Source: Ferrovibrio sp. MS7 (GTDB taxonomy: Bacteria; Pseudomonadota; Alphaproteobacteria; Ferrovibrionales; Ferrovibrionaceae). From it: 64,000 bases of DNA. Under the pieces are notes generated by a model, which was not told the DNA's origin, ran no database searches, and saw nothing but the letters and a program-made list of their open reading frames with translations. Of this stretch, positions 26,734 to 35,817 are shown piece by piece. The position numbers were made by a program, and so were the translations under genes. The stretch covers positions 1,578,001-1,642,000 of the forward strand of contig NZ_JBBKBA010000001.1 of NCBI RefSeq assembly GCF_038404985.1, given 5' to 3'. Numbering within the stretch: the stretch's first letter is position 1; each line of letters opens with the position of its first letter.

Positions 26734-28123
26734 TGGTTTGCGCCGAGCTTTTGCGGTAATGGGCGCGGCATTGGCCCAGGAAAAGGCTGCACCGAAACAG
26801 CATTCTCGCGGCCGCGATGAAACCGAATTCCTGCCCGCGGCCCTGGAATTATTGGAAACGCCGCCATCGCCAACCGCGCGGCTTTTCTTTTGGTTCATGA
26901 CGGCTTTCCTCGCCATCGCCCTGGCCTGGTCGTTCATTGGACAGCTTGATGTGGTCGCCACGGCGGAAGGCAAGCTGGTGCCGGCCGGCAAAGTAAAGCT
27001 GATCCAGCCACTCGAAGCTGGCATCGTGCGGGCGATCCATGTTCAGGATGGCGCCACGGTGCGGGCTGGCGATCTGCTGGTGGAACTCGATGCCACTGCC
27101 ACTGGCGCTGATTTCCGCCGTCTGACCGCCGATCTTGTAGCGGCCGAGGCCGAGGCGGCGAGATTACGGGCAGCACAGTATCCGCTGGATGCCCTGGCGC
27201 ATTACAAGCCGGGCGCCGTGGTGCCGGCCGAGCAGCGCGTCATGCAGCAGGCATTACTGCTGAATCAGACGGAGGAATATCGGGCCAAGCTCGCGGCATT
27301 GGAGGAGGAGGTGACCAGGCGGAAAGCGGAGCGCCGTTCGGTGGACACCGCTATAGAGAAAGTGCAGGCGGCTATGCCGTTGCTGCGCCAGCGCCGCGAT
27401 GCCAGGCAGGAACTCGCCGATAAAGGCTATGGTTCGCGTTTGGTGGCCTTGGAATTGCAGCAGCAGGTGATTGAGCAGGAGCATGAATTGCAGGCCTTGC
27501 GGCATCGCCGCGAGGAGAGCAATGCTGCACTGGGAGGGCTGGAGAAACAGAAGCGCCAGTACGAGGCCGAATATCATAAGGCCATCCTGGCGCAATTGGC
27601 CGAGACCGAGCGCAAGATCGCAACGCTGACCGAAGAGCTGCTCAAGGCGGAGCAGCGGCAAGACCAGCAGCGCCTGCTGGCGCCTGTGGATGGAGTGGTG
27701 CAGCAACTGGCCGTGCATACTGTCGGCGGCGTGGTGACGCCGGCGCAGGCGCTGATGGTTATCGTGCCAGCCGATATGCCACTGGAAATCGAGGCCGTGC
27801 TGCCGAACCGGGATATTGGCTTTATTCATCCCGGACAGTCGGCGGAAGTGAAGCTGGAAACCTATTTGTTCACTAAATATGGCACGCAGCCGGCGCAGGT
27901 CGTATCGGTATCGCGCGACGCCGTGCAGGATGAGAAGCGAGGGCTGATCTATCCGGTGCGCATGGCACTGGAACGGACCTGGATCGAGGTGGATGGCCGC
28001 CGCATGAATCTGGCGGCTGGCATGGCACTGGTGGCGGAGGTCAAGACCGACCAGCGACGCGTCATTGACTATCTGCTATCGCCGATTCTGCGCTACCAGC
28101 AGGAAAGCCTGCGCGAACGGTGA
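26723..28123 (+). CDS. HlyD-family type I secretion periplasmic adaptor
   Basis: 466 residues from the ATG at 26723, inside the end of the ATPase gene. A cytoplasmic N-terminus is followed by one membrane helix near residues 53-75, a lipoyl-like half motif (LEAGIVRAIHVQDGATVRAG), a long coiled-coil region (about 130-300), and a C-terminal beta-barrel domain with the HlyD signature region TDQRRVIDYLLSPILRY. It should bridge the inner-membrane ATPase to a TolC-type outer membrane channel, whose gene is not in the window. Confidence 0.92.
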   Translation: MPFDGLRRAFAVMGAALAQEKAAPKQHSRGRDETEFLPAALELLETPPSPTARLFFWFMTAFLAIALAWSFIGQLDVVATAEGKLVPAGKVKLIQPLEAGIVRAIHVQDGATVRAGDLLVELDATATGADFRRLTADLVAAEAEAARLRAAQYPLDALAHYKPGAVVPAEQRVMQQALLLNQTEEYRAKLAALEEEVTRRKAERRSVDTAIEKVQAAMPLLRQRRDARQELADKGYGSRLVALELQQQVIEQEHELQALRHRREESNAALGGLEKQKRQYEAEYHKAILAQLAETERKIATLTEELLKAEQRQDQQRLLAPVDGVVQQLAVHTVGGVVTPAQALMVIVPADMPLEIEAVLPNRDIGFIHPGQSAEVKLETYLFTKYGTQPAQVVSVSRDAVQDEKRGLIYPVRMALERTWIEVDGRRMNLAAGMALVAEVKTDQRRVIDYLLSPILRYQQESLRER

Positions 28124-28327
28124 ACACTTGCATAGCTCAAGGAGCGCACGGCCTTATTCGTCACTGAGGTCGCGGTAGATATAGGCAATTTTGAGCGGCC
28201 ATCAGCCAACGCCGCAACGGTGCTGGAAAGTCAGTATCAATAATCATGACGGATGGCGGAGTTCACTGCATTCCCATGTCGAATCAGGCATAGTTGTTTT
28301 GCCCTGTTTCGAATGGAGTCGCATGCC

Positions 28328-28990
28328 ATGCCGGCGATCAAGGAGTTCATTCTGTTTCACGATTCCATGCCGCGTGCACCGGAGGCTTTCCAAGCCGCGT
28401 GGCTGCGGGTGGATGGCGGGGCCGGGCCGGGCGCCTATGCCTACCGGCGTAATTTCGTTGGCAATCCGATTGATGGTTTTGCATCTGGCGCCTATGCCGG
28501 TGTGGCCGAATACTGGCGCAGCGATGCCGAAGCGCCACTGAAGGCAGGGGCCGGCGGTGCGATTCCCGCTGTGGATGCCACCAAATCGGCGCATTTCCTG
28601 GCGGAGGAATTCATCATTAAGGAGGGGTGCGGGGCGGTGAAGTTCATGTCCGTTCTGCGGCGCAAACCCGGTCTCACGCCCGCGGAATTCAGTGCTGCCT
28701 GGCGCATGCGACACCCGCTGGTGGTTCGCTCAGTCCCGGAAATCTGGGGGCTGTTTCGCGGCTATCGCCAGAATCATGTGCTGCCGGGGCAATGCCGGCA
28801 TCTGGACGGCAGCGCGATGGAACGGCCCATCGACGGCATCGTGGAAATCTGGTTCGACAGTCTTGCCGATTTGCAGGCAACGATGATGTCTGCGCGCTAC
28901 CGTGAGATCGTGCGGCCGGATGAGGAAACTTTTGTCGACCTGCCGAACACCCGGCTGTTCGTCACCGAAGAGGTGGTGATTGCCGAGTGA
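28328..28990 (+). CDS. EthD-domain protein (two ferredoxin-like barrel repeats)
   Basis: 220 residues. The ATG at 28328 is chosen because it starts the first EthD-like strand (MPAIKEFILFHDSM); GGAG lies 9 bp upstream. Two half-similar dimeric alpha/beta barrel units are visible, the second from about residue 103 (KFMSVLRRKPGLTPAEFSAAW) with the EthD ending VDLPNTRLFVTEE. EthD proteins accompany oxidative degradation genes but their reactions are mostly unknown. The next gene converges on it from the opposite strand. Confidence 0.8.
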   Translation: MPAIKEFILFHDSMPRAPEAFQAAWLRVDGGAGPGAYAYRRNFVGNPIDGFASGAYAGVAEYWRSDAEAPLKAGAGGAIPAVDATKSAHFLAEEFIIKEGCGAVKFMSVLRRKPGLTPAEFSAAWRMRHPLVVRSVPEIWGLFRGYRQNHVLPGQCRHLDGSAMERPIDGIVEIWFDSLADLQATMMSARYREIVRPDEETFVDLPNTRLFVTEEVVIAE

Positions 28991-29011
28991 TCCGCCTTCA
29001 ATCTGGTTGTC

Positions 29012-29593
29012 TCAGTTCTCCGGCGTGAAGGCATTCTCGAAGGCGATGGCAGCCACTGGCTTGCGCAAGGTCGGGCTATCCTTGCTGCGCAAAGGCTCGG
29101 GCAGCAGCGCGCGGTCACCTGGCCGACCGACAGCGATCATCATCTGCACTGCATAGGGTTCGTGGATATCGAAGCTTTCCACGGCGCGCGTATAATCAAA
29201 ATCCTGCATGCCGCGAACCGCGAGGCCCAGCGCGTGGCCTTGCAAAGCAAGATTCTGCCATGATGCACCAGCATTCAGGGCATGTGAGCGGTCATGCTTC
29301 TCGTTGTGCTCGAATTGCGTGCGTGCCACCAGGATCATCAGCACGGCAGCATTGGCACACCAGATCTTGTTGATCGGGTCCAGCAGATCGTACATCGCAG
29401 CCCATGCGGCTGATCCCTTATGCGCGTAGATATAGCGCCAAGGCTGGCCGTTGTAGGAGGAAGGCGCCCACCGTGCCGCCTCGAACAGGCTCATCAATTC
29501 GGCATCGCTCACTGCCTCGCCAGACATCGCGCGCTGCGACCAGCGCCCGATAAGCGCCGGCATTACTGGATACTCAGCCACTCGTTCCGCCAT
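29012..29593 (-). CDS. Nitroreductase-family FMN oxidoreductase
   Basis: 193 residues, one nitroreductase domain. The N-terminal RWSQRAMSGEAVSD segment matches the RRSxR FMN phosphate contact, WAPSSYNGQPW the second FMN segment, and the C-terminal half the dimer core. It should use NAD(P)H to reduce nitro, quinone or enone substrates. Divergent from the bicupin gene with a shared AT-rich control region. Confidence 0.9.
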   Translation of the reverse strand: MAERVAEYPVMPALIGRWSQRAMSGEAVSDAELMSLFEAARWAPSSYNGQPWRYIYAHKGSAAWAAMYDLLDPINKIWCANAAVLMILVARTQFEHNEKHDRSHALNAGASWQNLALQGHALGLAVRGMQDFDYTRAVESFDIHEPYAVQMMIAVGRPGDRALLPEPLRSKDSPTLRKPVAAIAFENAFTPEN

Positions 29594-29635
29594 GCCGCCT
29601 CGCTGTAGCTACCTGTTTCTGGGTGCGAATTTATT

Positions 29636-29664
29636 ACTATACTTTTATATGAGAATAGTATAGT
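29636..29664. promoter_or_regulatory. Inverted repeat in the nitroreductase/bicupin divergent region
   Basis: Perfect 8-bp arms ACTATACT (29636-29643) and AGTATAGT (29657-29664), 13-bp spacer. It lies 42 bp from the nitroreductase start and 40 bp from the bicupin start, an operator-like position. No regulator gene is adjacent. Confidence 0.45.
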
Positions 29665-29704
29665 TTTCAAACCAGGACGAAAAATTATTCTTAGGAGGAT
29701 TATC

Positions 29705-30691
29705 GTGCTCGATACCCCGTCCCGTGGTCTCATCATTCAGCGCGAAGAGGCGCAGAGCTGGTGGCAGCCAGCACCTTCGCATGGCTGCATGAACACGATT
29801 CTCACACCCGAGAATTGCCCTTCCAACACCTTCACGGTAGCTACCCAGTATATCGATGAAGGCTGTGTGATCCGCCATCACGCCCATGACGCCGCCGAGG
29901 AAATCCTGTTCCTCTATGAAGGTGAAGGGACGCTGCATCTGAACGGCCAGGATTTCGAAGTCGGGCCGGGTGCCACCTGCCTGGTCGGGCGCTACACGCT
30001 GCATGCGCTGCTGAACAAATCGCCGGGCACCATGAAGGTGCTGGCGGTGCTGTTTCCGCCCTGCGCGGAAATCACCTGGCGCGGCATGGGCCGGCCGCGT
30101 GTGTGGGGAGAGCCGCCGCCGCCGCGTTATGGCCGCGAGCAAATTCCCGATATGAAGGACCTGCTGGTGCAGGGTCGCTTCGCCGATCCGGCAAAGATTT
30201 CCAGCGCGAAGCCGGAAGAACGCGGCGCCGCGATCTGCATGCAGCCGCATGAGGGCGTATCCTACTGGCAGCCGCAGCCGACCGGCGGCTTCGTCACTTG
30301 GAAGCTGTGGCATGACACCATGACCAGCAACATGTTTGCCATGGGCACCCAAAGCATTCCGCCGGGTGGCGTGATGCGCCCGCGCTCCTTCAGCCGCGCG
30401 GAAGGCGTCTTCTTCGTTTATCGCGGTGAAGGCATTGCCACGGTGGATGGTCAAACACGCCCGATCGGGCCGGAAACCACGGTATATGCTGGCCGTGGCG
30501 CAGTGCATTCGCTGGCCAATACTGGCAAGGAACCGCTGGAGTTTGTCTGGATCACCACGCCGCCAGGCCCGGAGCAGACTACCCGGATGCTCGGCAAGCC
30601 ACGCCAGCATGGCGAAACGGCACCGGCGCCTTTCGAGTATGATGCAGGCTGGGAAAAGACCTGGGCCTGGGCCGGGCAGCAGCCTGGCTGA
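29705..30691 (+). CDS. Bicupin protein (gentisate-dioxygenase-like fold)
   Basis: 328 residues from a GTG preceded by AGGAGG. Cupin 1 (about residues 50-115) has a complete metal motif: HHAHDAAEE followed by a His in TLHALLN. Cupin 2 (about 210-290) has lost the HxH pair (MRPRSFSRAEG) but keeps the later His in AVHSLAN. It therefore has one probable metal site. Could be a ring-cleaving dioxygenase-like enzyme or another metal-dependent isomerase or binding protein; the sequence does not decide. Confidence 0.75.
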   Translation: MLDTPSRGLIIQREEAQSWWQPAPSHGCMNTILTPENCPSNTFTVATQYIDEGCVIRHHAHDAAEEILFLYEGEGTLHLNGQDFEVGPGATCLVGRYTLHALLNKSPGTMKVLAVLFPPCAEITWRGMGRPRVWGEPPPPRYGREQIPDMKDLLVQGRFADPAKISSAKPEERGAAICMQPHEGVSYWQPQPTGGFVTWKLWHDTMTSNMFAMGTQSIPPGGVMRPRSFSRAEGVFFVYRGEGIATVDGQTRPIGPETTVYAGRGAVHSLANTGKEPLEFVWITTPPGPEQTTRMLGKPRQHGETAPAPFEYDAGWEKTWAWAGQQPG

Positions 30692-30715
30692 AACCGGCGC
30701 ATGTAAAATAAAACA

Positions 30716-30747
30716 GGGTCGCGATGCAGATCGCGGCCCTTTTCTTT
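30716..30747 (+). terminator. Rho-independent terminator after the bicupin gene
   Basis: Stem GGGTCGCGAT (30716-30725) with ATCGCGGCCC (30730-30739), one G-T pair, loop GCAG, then TTTTCTTT. It lies 24 bp after the bicupin stop and also faces the converging livF gene. Confidence 0.8.
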
Positions 30748-30773
30748 GCCTGACGTCAGGGCGCCGGCCAGAA

Positions 30774-31490
30774 TCAGGCCATCGAACCGCCGAGATAGGC
30801 ATCGCTCACCTTGGGATCGCGCGCCAGCGCGGCCGCTTCACCAGCCATGACGATCTGGCCGTTTTCCAGCACATAGGCGCGGTTGGCAACACCCAACGCC
30901 ATCGCTGCATTCTGTTCCACCAACAGAATGGTGGTGCCGGCCTTGTTGATGTCGCGGATGATCGAGAAGATCACCTTCACCAGCTTAGGCGCCAGGCCCA
31001 TCGAGGGTTCATCCAGCAGCAGGATGCGCGGTTTGGCCATCATGGCGCGGCCCATGGCCAGCATCTGCTGCTCACCGCCCGATAGCGTATCGGCCATCTG
31101 GTGCCGGCGTTCATGCAGCACCGGGAAACGCTCGAATATCTGTGCCTTCTCGCGTTCCAGATCGGCTTCCTTGGCGCGCGAATAAGCTCCCATCTCCAGA
31201 TTCTCGTCGATGGTCATCTCGCGGAAGACGCGGCGACCTTCCGGCACATGCGAAATGCCGGCGCGCACCACATCGCTGGGAGCGGCGCGGGACAGCGACT
31301 TGCCTTCCAGCACGATCTCGCCGCTGGCCGGCAGCAAACGGGAGATGGCCTTAAGTAGCGAGGTCTTGCCGGCGCCATTGGCGCCGATCAGGGCAACAAC
31401 CTCGCCACTATTCACTGACAAAGAGACATCGCGCAGTGCCGGGATACGGCCATAGGAAACGGAAAGGGATTTGATGTCGAGGAGGCTCAT
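30774..31490 (-). CDS. livF: HAAT-family ABC transporter ATP-binding protein LivF
   Basis: 238 residues. Walker A GANGAGKTS near residue 36, signature LSGGEQQMLAMGRA, Walker B ILLLDEPSMGL, typical of LivF. It overlaps the livG stop by 4 bp (ATGA). Last gene of the minus-strand importer operon, downstream of the RidA gene and the binding protein. Imports a branched-chain amino acid, amide or similar small polar compound; substrate unresolved. Confidence 0.92.
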   Translation of the reverse strand: MSLLDIKSLSVSYGRIPALRDVSLSVNSGEVVALIGANGAGKTSLLKAISRLLPASGEIVLEGKSLSRAAPSDVVRAGISHVPEGRRVFREMTIDENLEMGAYSRAKEADLEREKAQIFERFPVLHERRHQMADTLSGGEQQMLAMGRAMMAKPRILLLDEPSMGLAPKLVKVIFSIIRDINKAGTTILLVEQNAAMALGVANRAYVLENGQIVMAGEAAALARDPKVSDAYLGGSMA

Positions 31491-32248
31491 GCCGCATCCT
31501 CCTCACCGAGATAGGCTTGCAGCACGCGGGGATTGCTGCGGATCTCTGCCGGCTTGCCCTCCGCGATCTTCACGCCATGATCCATTACGATAATGCGGTC
31601 AGACACACCCATCACCAGTTTCATATTATGCTCAATCAGGAAGATGGTAATGCCGCGCTGGCGCACCCGCTCGATGGTCTCCATCATCACACCGACTTCC
31701 GTCGGCGTCATGCCGGCGGTGGGTTCGTCCAGCAGGATCAGGGAGGCATCCGTAGCCAGGGCACGTGCCATTTCCAGCCGCCGTTGTTCGCCGTAGGATA
31801 ATGCCGAGGCGAGGTAGTCCGCTTTGTCCGCGAGTCCCAGTAGCTCCAGCAGTGCGGCAATGCGCTCGCTTTCTTCACGCTCGCGCCGCAGCGTCGAGGG
31901 TAGGCGGAAAATGGCACCCAGAGCGGAAACCGGCGAATGGCATTGGCACGCCACGCGCATGTTGTGCGCCACCGTCATGTCCTGGAACAGTTCGATATTC
32001 TGGAAGGTGCGGCCGATCCCGAGCCGGGCAATGGCATGCGGGGGCAGGCCATTGATCTCCTGGCCCTTGAACAGGATGCTGCCGGTATCGGCGGCATAGA
32101 AGCCGGTGATCATGTTGAACACCGATGTCTTGCCGGCGCCATTCGGTCCGATCATCGACACGATCTCGCCGGCCTGCAATTCGAAGCTGGCATCCGAAAC
32201 CGCCTTGAGGCCGGAGAAGCTTTTGGCCAAGCTGCTGACTTTCAACAT
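31487..32248 (-). CDS. livG: HAAT-family ABC transporter ATP-binding protein LivG
   Basis: 253 residues from the ATG at 32248, with CCGGAG upstream; an ATG at 32287 would overlap the permease end and add 13 residues. Walker A GPNGAGKTS, signature LSYGEQRRLEMARA, and the LivG-specific C-terminal end with a YLGEE motif. Pairs with LivF in the nucleotide-binding heterodimer. Confidence 0.92.
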   Translation of the reverse strand: MLKVSSLAKSFSGLKAVSDASFELQAGEIVSMIGPNGAGKTSVFNMITGFYAADTGSILFKGQEINGLPPHAIARLGIGRTFQNIELFQDMTVAHNMRVACQCHSPVSALGAIFRLPSTLRREREESERIAALLELLGLADKADYLASALSYGEQRRLEMARALATDASLILLDEPTAGMTPTEVGVMMETIERVRQRGITIFLIEHNMKLVMGVSDRIIVMDHGVKIAEGKPAEIRSNPRVLQAYLGEEDAA

Positions 32249-32252
32249 GGCT

Positions 32253-33179
32253 TCAGCTCCGGCGCCAGAACAGGGCTGCGGTGCCAACCAGGCCGCGCGG
32301 CACGAAGATCATCAGGATCATCAGCAACAAGCCGTAGATCAGCATGTTGTAGTCTTTCAGCATGGTCAGGGTTTCGCGCAGGTAGACCACGATCACCGCG
32401 CCAACCAGCGGGCCTGTCAGCGTACCCATGCCGCCGATCACGGTCATGATCAGCAGGTTGATCGACTCACCCAGGCCGAAAGCATCGGGTGCGATATAGC
32501 GGTTGAGATGGGCATAGAGCGAGCCGCCGATGCCGGCGAAAGTGGTGGAGATGGCGAAAGCCAACACCTTGGTGCGCTGCAGGTCGATGCCCATGGCGGC
32601 GGTGGCCTTGGGGCTGTCCCGTACGGCAATGAAACGTGAGCCGAAATGCGAGCGAATCAGGTTCCAGTAAACCAGGAATGCTAACGCACCGATGGCCAGA
32701 ACCAGATAATACTTTGCTGTTGGCGTGTTAAAGCTGTAGCCGAACAGTGCAGGATGCGGGATGCGGGAGATGCCGGTGGGACCGCGTGTCACCACTTCCC
32801 AGTTCACCAGCGTCATCTTCACGATCTCGCCAAAGCCAATCGTGGCCATGCCGAGATAAGAGCCCTCCAATTTGAGCGATGGCGTGCCAACGATATAGCC
32901 AAGAATGAAGGCTGCGATACCGGCAAACAGCAGGCCGATCCAGAAGGGCAGGCCGAGATCGATGGTGGTGAGCGCGGAAACATAGGCGCCGACGGCGAAA
33001 TACGCGGCATGGCCGAGCGAGATCTGACCCGCATAGCCAAACACCAGGTTCAATCCCATGGCGACGATGGCGTAGATGCCGATCAGCGAATAGATATGCA
33101 GCGTGTAGGGATTGGCGCCGATAGCCGGCAGCAGCGCCAGGATTAGGATGGTTGCGGCGATGGCGATATAAGTCTTCAT
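32253..33179 (-). CDS. livM: HAAT-family ABC transporter permease LivM
   Basis: 308 residues, eight to nine membrane helices. The conserved GYAGQISLGHAAYFAVGAY segment near residue 48 and a coupling loop around AVRDSPKATAAMGIDLQRTK (about 198-217) are diagnostic. Separated from livH by 9 bp. Confidence 0.93.
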   Translation of the reverse strand: MKTYIAIAATILILALLPAIGANPYTLHIYSLIGIYAIVAMGLNLVFGYAGQISLGHAAYFAVGAYVSALTTIDLGLPFWIGLLFAGIAAFILGYIVGTPSLKLEGSYLGMATIGFGEIVKMTLVNWEVVTRGPTGISRIPHPALFGYSFNTPTAKYYLVLAIGALAFLVYWNLIRSHFGSRFIAVRDSPKATAAMGIDLQRTKVLAFAISTTFAGIGGSLYAHLNRYIAPDAFGLGESINLLIMTVIGGMGTLTGPLVGAVIVVYLRETLTMLKDYNMLIYGLLLMILMIFVPRGLVGTAALFWRRS

Positions 33180-33188
33180 CCTGGGGCC

Positions 33189-34100
33189 TCAGACGCGACG
33201 TTGCACGGGCTTGAGCAGCAGGCCTGAGGGCTTGTACTGCAGGAACAGGAGCAGTAGGGCGAAGGCAACTACATCCTTGTAGACCGAGGAAATCAGGGCG
33301 ATCACTAGACTTTCGGCCAGCCCGAGCAGCAGGCCGCCGAGCAGGGCGCCGCGCATCGAGCCGAGACCACCGATCACCGCGGCAGTGAAGCCTTTCAGGG
33401 CATAGCCGGCCCCCATGGTGGGGTAGGCGAAGGAAATCGCACCGATCAGTAGGCCGCCGACGGCACCGACACCGGCAGAGAGACCAAAGGTCCAGGAATC
33501 CGCTGCCGCCAGGCGCACACCCATCAAGGCAGCCGTTTCGCGGTCCTGTGCTGCTGCGCGCAACCCTTTTCCGATCCAGCTGCTTTGCAGGAAGAAGTTC
33601 AGTGCGGCCATCAGGGCTATGGCCACGGCGGTGATCCAGAGATATTCGGTGGGGATCAGCGCGCCGAGCACGGAAAACGGTTGTTGGTCAAACACCTTGG
33701 GGAAGGGCAGCGCCTGCGCACCCCAGACCAGCATGGCGCCATTCTGCAGGAAGATGCCGGTGCCGATGGTGGAGCAGATGATCAGGATATGCAGGCGTGC
33801 CGGATGATTGACATTCGCCTTGAATACCGGGCGGTAGGCTAATTTCTCGAATATCACGCCGATAATCGATACGGCAGCAGCGGTGAGGGGGATGGCGGCC
33901 CAGAAGGGTAACCCAAGCGTCACGGTGAAACCGATGCCGACATAGGCACCCAGCATGAACAACTCGCCGGTGGCGAAGTTGATCTGGTTGAGTGCCCGCA
34001 CGGTCAGGCTGAAGGCCAGTGCCACCAGGGCATAGACACTGCCAACAGCCAGACCGCTGACAACTTGTTGTAGAAGCGCACCAAGCATCACCATCCCCAC
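33189..34100 (-). CDS. livH: HAAT-family ABC transporter permease LivH
   Basis: 303 residues with about eight membrane helices and the LivH segment NQINFATGELFMLGAY near residue 37. ATGs at 34100, 34094 and 34088 are all possible; GGGG immediately before the second makes 34088 attractive. Lies 9 bp after the binding-protein stop. Confidence 0.92.
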   Translation of the reverse strand: MGMVMLGALLQQVVSGLAVGSVYALVALAFSLTVRALNQINFATGELFMLGAYVGIGFTVTLGLPFWAAIPLTAAAVSIIGVIFEKLAYRPVFKANVNHPARLHILIICSTIGTGIFLQNGAMLVWGAQALPFPKVFDQQPFSVLGALIPTEYLWITAVAIALMAALNFFLQSSWIGKGLRAAAQDRETAALMGVRLAAADSWTFGLSAGVGAVGGLLIGAISFAYPTMGAGYALKGFTAAVIGGLGSMRGALLGGLLLGLAESLVIALISSVYKDVVAFALLLLFLQYKPSGLLLKPVQRRV

Positions 34101-34109
34101 GCGGCTGGA

Positions 34110-35225
34110 TTACTGCGATACCGCTTCAGCAACGCCCTGCTTGATCTGCAGGATGATCGCACCCTGGCCAAGTTCGCCATCCGGCGCGCCGGTCTTCAGG
34201 CCGGTGACGCCCGGATAGTTCTTCATCGCCTTCAGTTCAGCCACCACCTTCTCGCGGTTGGTGCCAACCTTCTCGATGGCGGCCAGCAGCATGTTGATGC
34301 TGTCATAGCCCAGGCCGGCCACCGGGTTTGGGTCGGTATTGTAGGCCTTCTTCCACTTGGCGATGAATTCCTTGGTCTGCGGCGCACTATCGGCGTTGGA
34401 ATAATAGCTCACCACTGTCACGCCTTCGGCGGCCGAACCAGCGAGTTCAAGGAAGTTGCCCTGCAGCACGCCAGAGCTGGCGAAGATCGGCAGGCCAAGG
34501 CCGAGCTTCTGCGCCGCCGAAACAATCTTGGCACCTTCGACATAGAAGCCCCAGAGGATCAGGCTGTCGGCACCGGATGCCTTGATCTTGTTGATCTGCG
34601 AGGCGAAGTCCTTGTCCTCATTGTTGAAGGATTCGGTGATCACCGGCTTCATGTTCAGCTTGGCCAGTGCCGCCGTGGCGGAGGCCAGGCCGCCCTTGCC
34701 GTAATCCGAGCTGTCGGACAGGATCGCGATCTTGCTGGCGCCCTTCTTCTTCACGGCGTAATCCACCAGCTCGGCGGCGAGGATGGAATCGGTCGGCGTC
34801 ACGCGCAGCACATAGGGATTGCCCATCTGCGTCACTTTTGGTGCCACACCCAGCACCAGGTGCGGTACCTTGGCTTCCATGGTCACTTCCAGAGCGGAAA
34901 GCGCGGTGGGGCTGTTTGGTGTGCCGATCACAGCAAACACGTCGTTCTGGAATACCAGGCGGCGCGCGGCATTGGCGGCGACGGTCGGCTGCAACTGGTC
35001 ATCCTCGATGAAAAGCTGAATTTTGCGGCCTTTGATGCCGCCTTTGGCATTCACCTCATCCACCACCATCTTGATCGCATCGCGCTGCGACTGGCCCGGC
35101 TGGCTGGCCGAGCCGGTGAGCGCACTGAGGGAGCCAATCTTGATGTCCTGAGCCGCGGCCGACTGAGCAGCGAGGGCGAGGCCGGAACAGGTAAGCACAA
35201 GGGCAACGGTATGCTTCATGGACAT
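34110..35225 (-). CDS. HAAT-family ABC substrate-binding protein (Leu/Ile/Val-binding-like)
   Basis: 371 residues from the ATG at 35225, preceded by AGGAG at 6 bp. A Sec signal peptide ends near Ala-Ala-Ala at about residue 25, followed by IKIGSLSALTG, the usual start of a type I periplasmic binding fold (Peripla_BP_6). In contrast to three other binding-protein genes here, no strong hairpin follows it. First gene of the transporter operon, after a 73-bp gap from the RidA gene. Confidence 0.92.
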   Translation of the reverse strand: MSMKHTVALVLTCSGLALAAQSAAAQDIKIGSLSALTGSASQPGQSQRDAIKMVVDEVNAKGGIKGRKIQLFIEDDQLQPTVAANAARRLVFQNDVFAVIGTPNSPTALSALEVTMEAKVPHLVLGVAPKVTQMGNPYVLRVTPTDSILAAELVDYAVKKKGASKIAILSDSSDYGKGGLASATAALAKLNMKPVITESFNNEDKDFASQINKIKASGADSLILWGFYVEGAKIVSAAQKLGLGLPIFASSGVLQGNFLELAGSAAEGVTVVSYYSNADSAPQTKEFIAKWKKAYNTDPNPVAGLGYDSINMLLAAIEKVGTNREKVVAELKAMKNYPGVTGLKTGAPDGELGQGAIILQIKQGVAEAVSQ

Positions 35226-35298
35226 CTGCTTCTCCTTTGATTGTGCATTGGGGGATTGTGCAATGGGGCGAGAGAAAAGGGTGGGTTGATCAAGAAAA

Positions 35299-35679
35299 TC
35301 AGGCATGGGCATCACGTTGTGCAGCTACCACCATGATTTCGACGCGTGCATGAGGGCGCGCCAGTTTGGCTTCGACGCAGGCGCGCGCTGGCGCCTCGCC
35401 GGGCGGCAGCCAGGCATCCCACACGCGGTTCATTTCGTCGTAGTAGCGCATGTCGCTGACCCAGAATTGCGCCGAAAGCAGGCGGTCGCGGCCGGATCCG
35501 GCCTGGGTCAGCAGGTCATCAATCGTGGCAAGGATCTGCTGCGTTTCGTCCGTGATGCTGGCGCAGGGAGCCTCGGCCACAATGCCGGCCAGATGCACCA
35601 TGCCGGCGCAAACCACGGCTTTGCTCATGCGAGCACTGGTATTGATGCGTTTTATCTGCATGTCCCCCTGCCAGCTCAT
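35299..35679 (-). CDS. RidA/YjgF-family protein
   Basis: 126 residues. The conserved RidA ending PARACVEAKLARP with its Arg, which binds the imine/enamine substrate carboxylate, is present, and the C-terminal strand VEIMVVAAQ. The start may be the ATG at 35661 instead. RidA enzymes deaminate reactive enamine or imine intermediates of amino-acid breakdown, which fits an amino-acid-type importer downstream. Divergent from the TetR gene across a 138-bp control region. Confidence 0.88.
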   Translation of the reverse strand: MSWQGDMQIKRINTSARMSKAVVCAGMVHLAGIVAEAPCASITDETQQILATIDDLLTQAGSGRDRLLSAQFWVSDMRYYDEMNRVWDAWLPPGEAPARACVEAKLARPHARVEIMVVAAQRDAHA

Positions 35680-35713
35680 CTTTACGATGACCCTGTCATG
35701 GGTATGAAATTAT

Positions 35714-35732
35714 ACTATTGAAAAATTATAGT
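35714..35732. promoter_or_regulatory. ACTAT-N9-ATAGT repeat between RidA and TetR genes
   Basis: ACTAT at 35714-35718 and ATAGT at 35728-35732, 9-bp spacer. The same half-sites at the same spacing occur inside the longer palindrome at 38764-38796. Position near the RidA start fits control by the adjacent TetR protein. Confidence 0.4.
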
Positions 35733-35817
35733 CTACATTTTTCTATCCGTGGCGGCGAAAGTTTGATTCTAGTAGGATCAGGCTTCTCGCCGATTCTAGC
35801 CGGGATACAGAAAAGCC

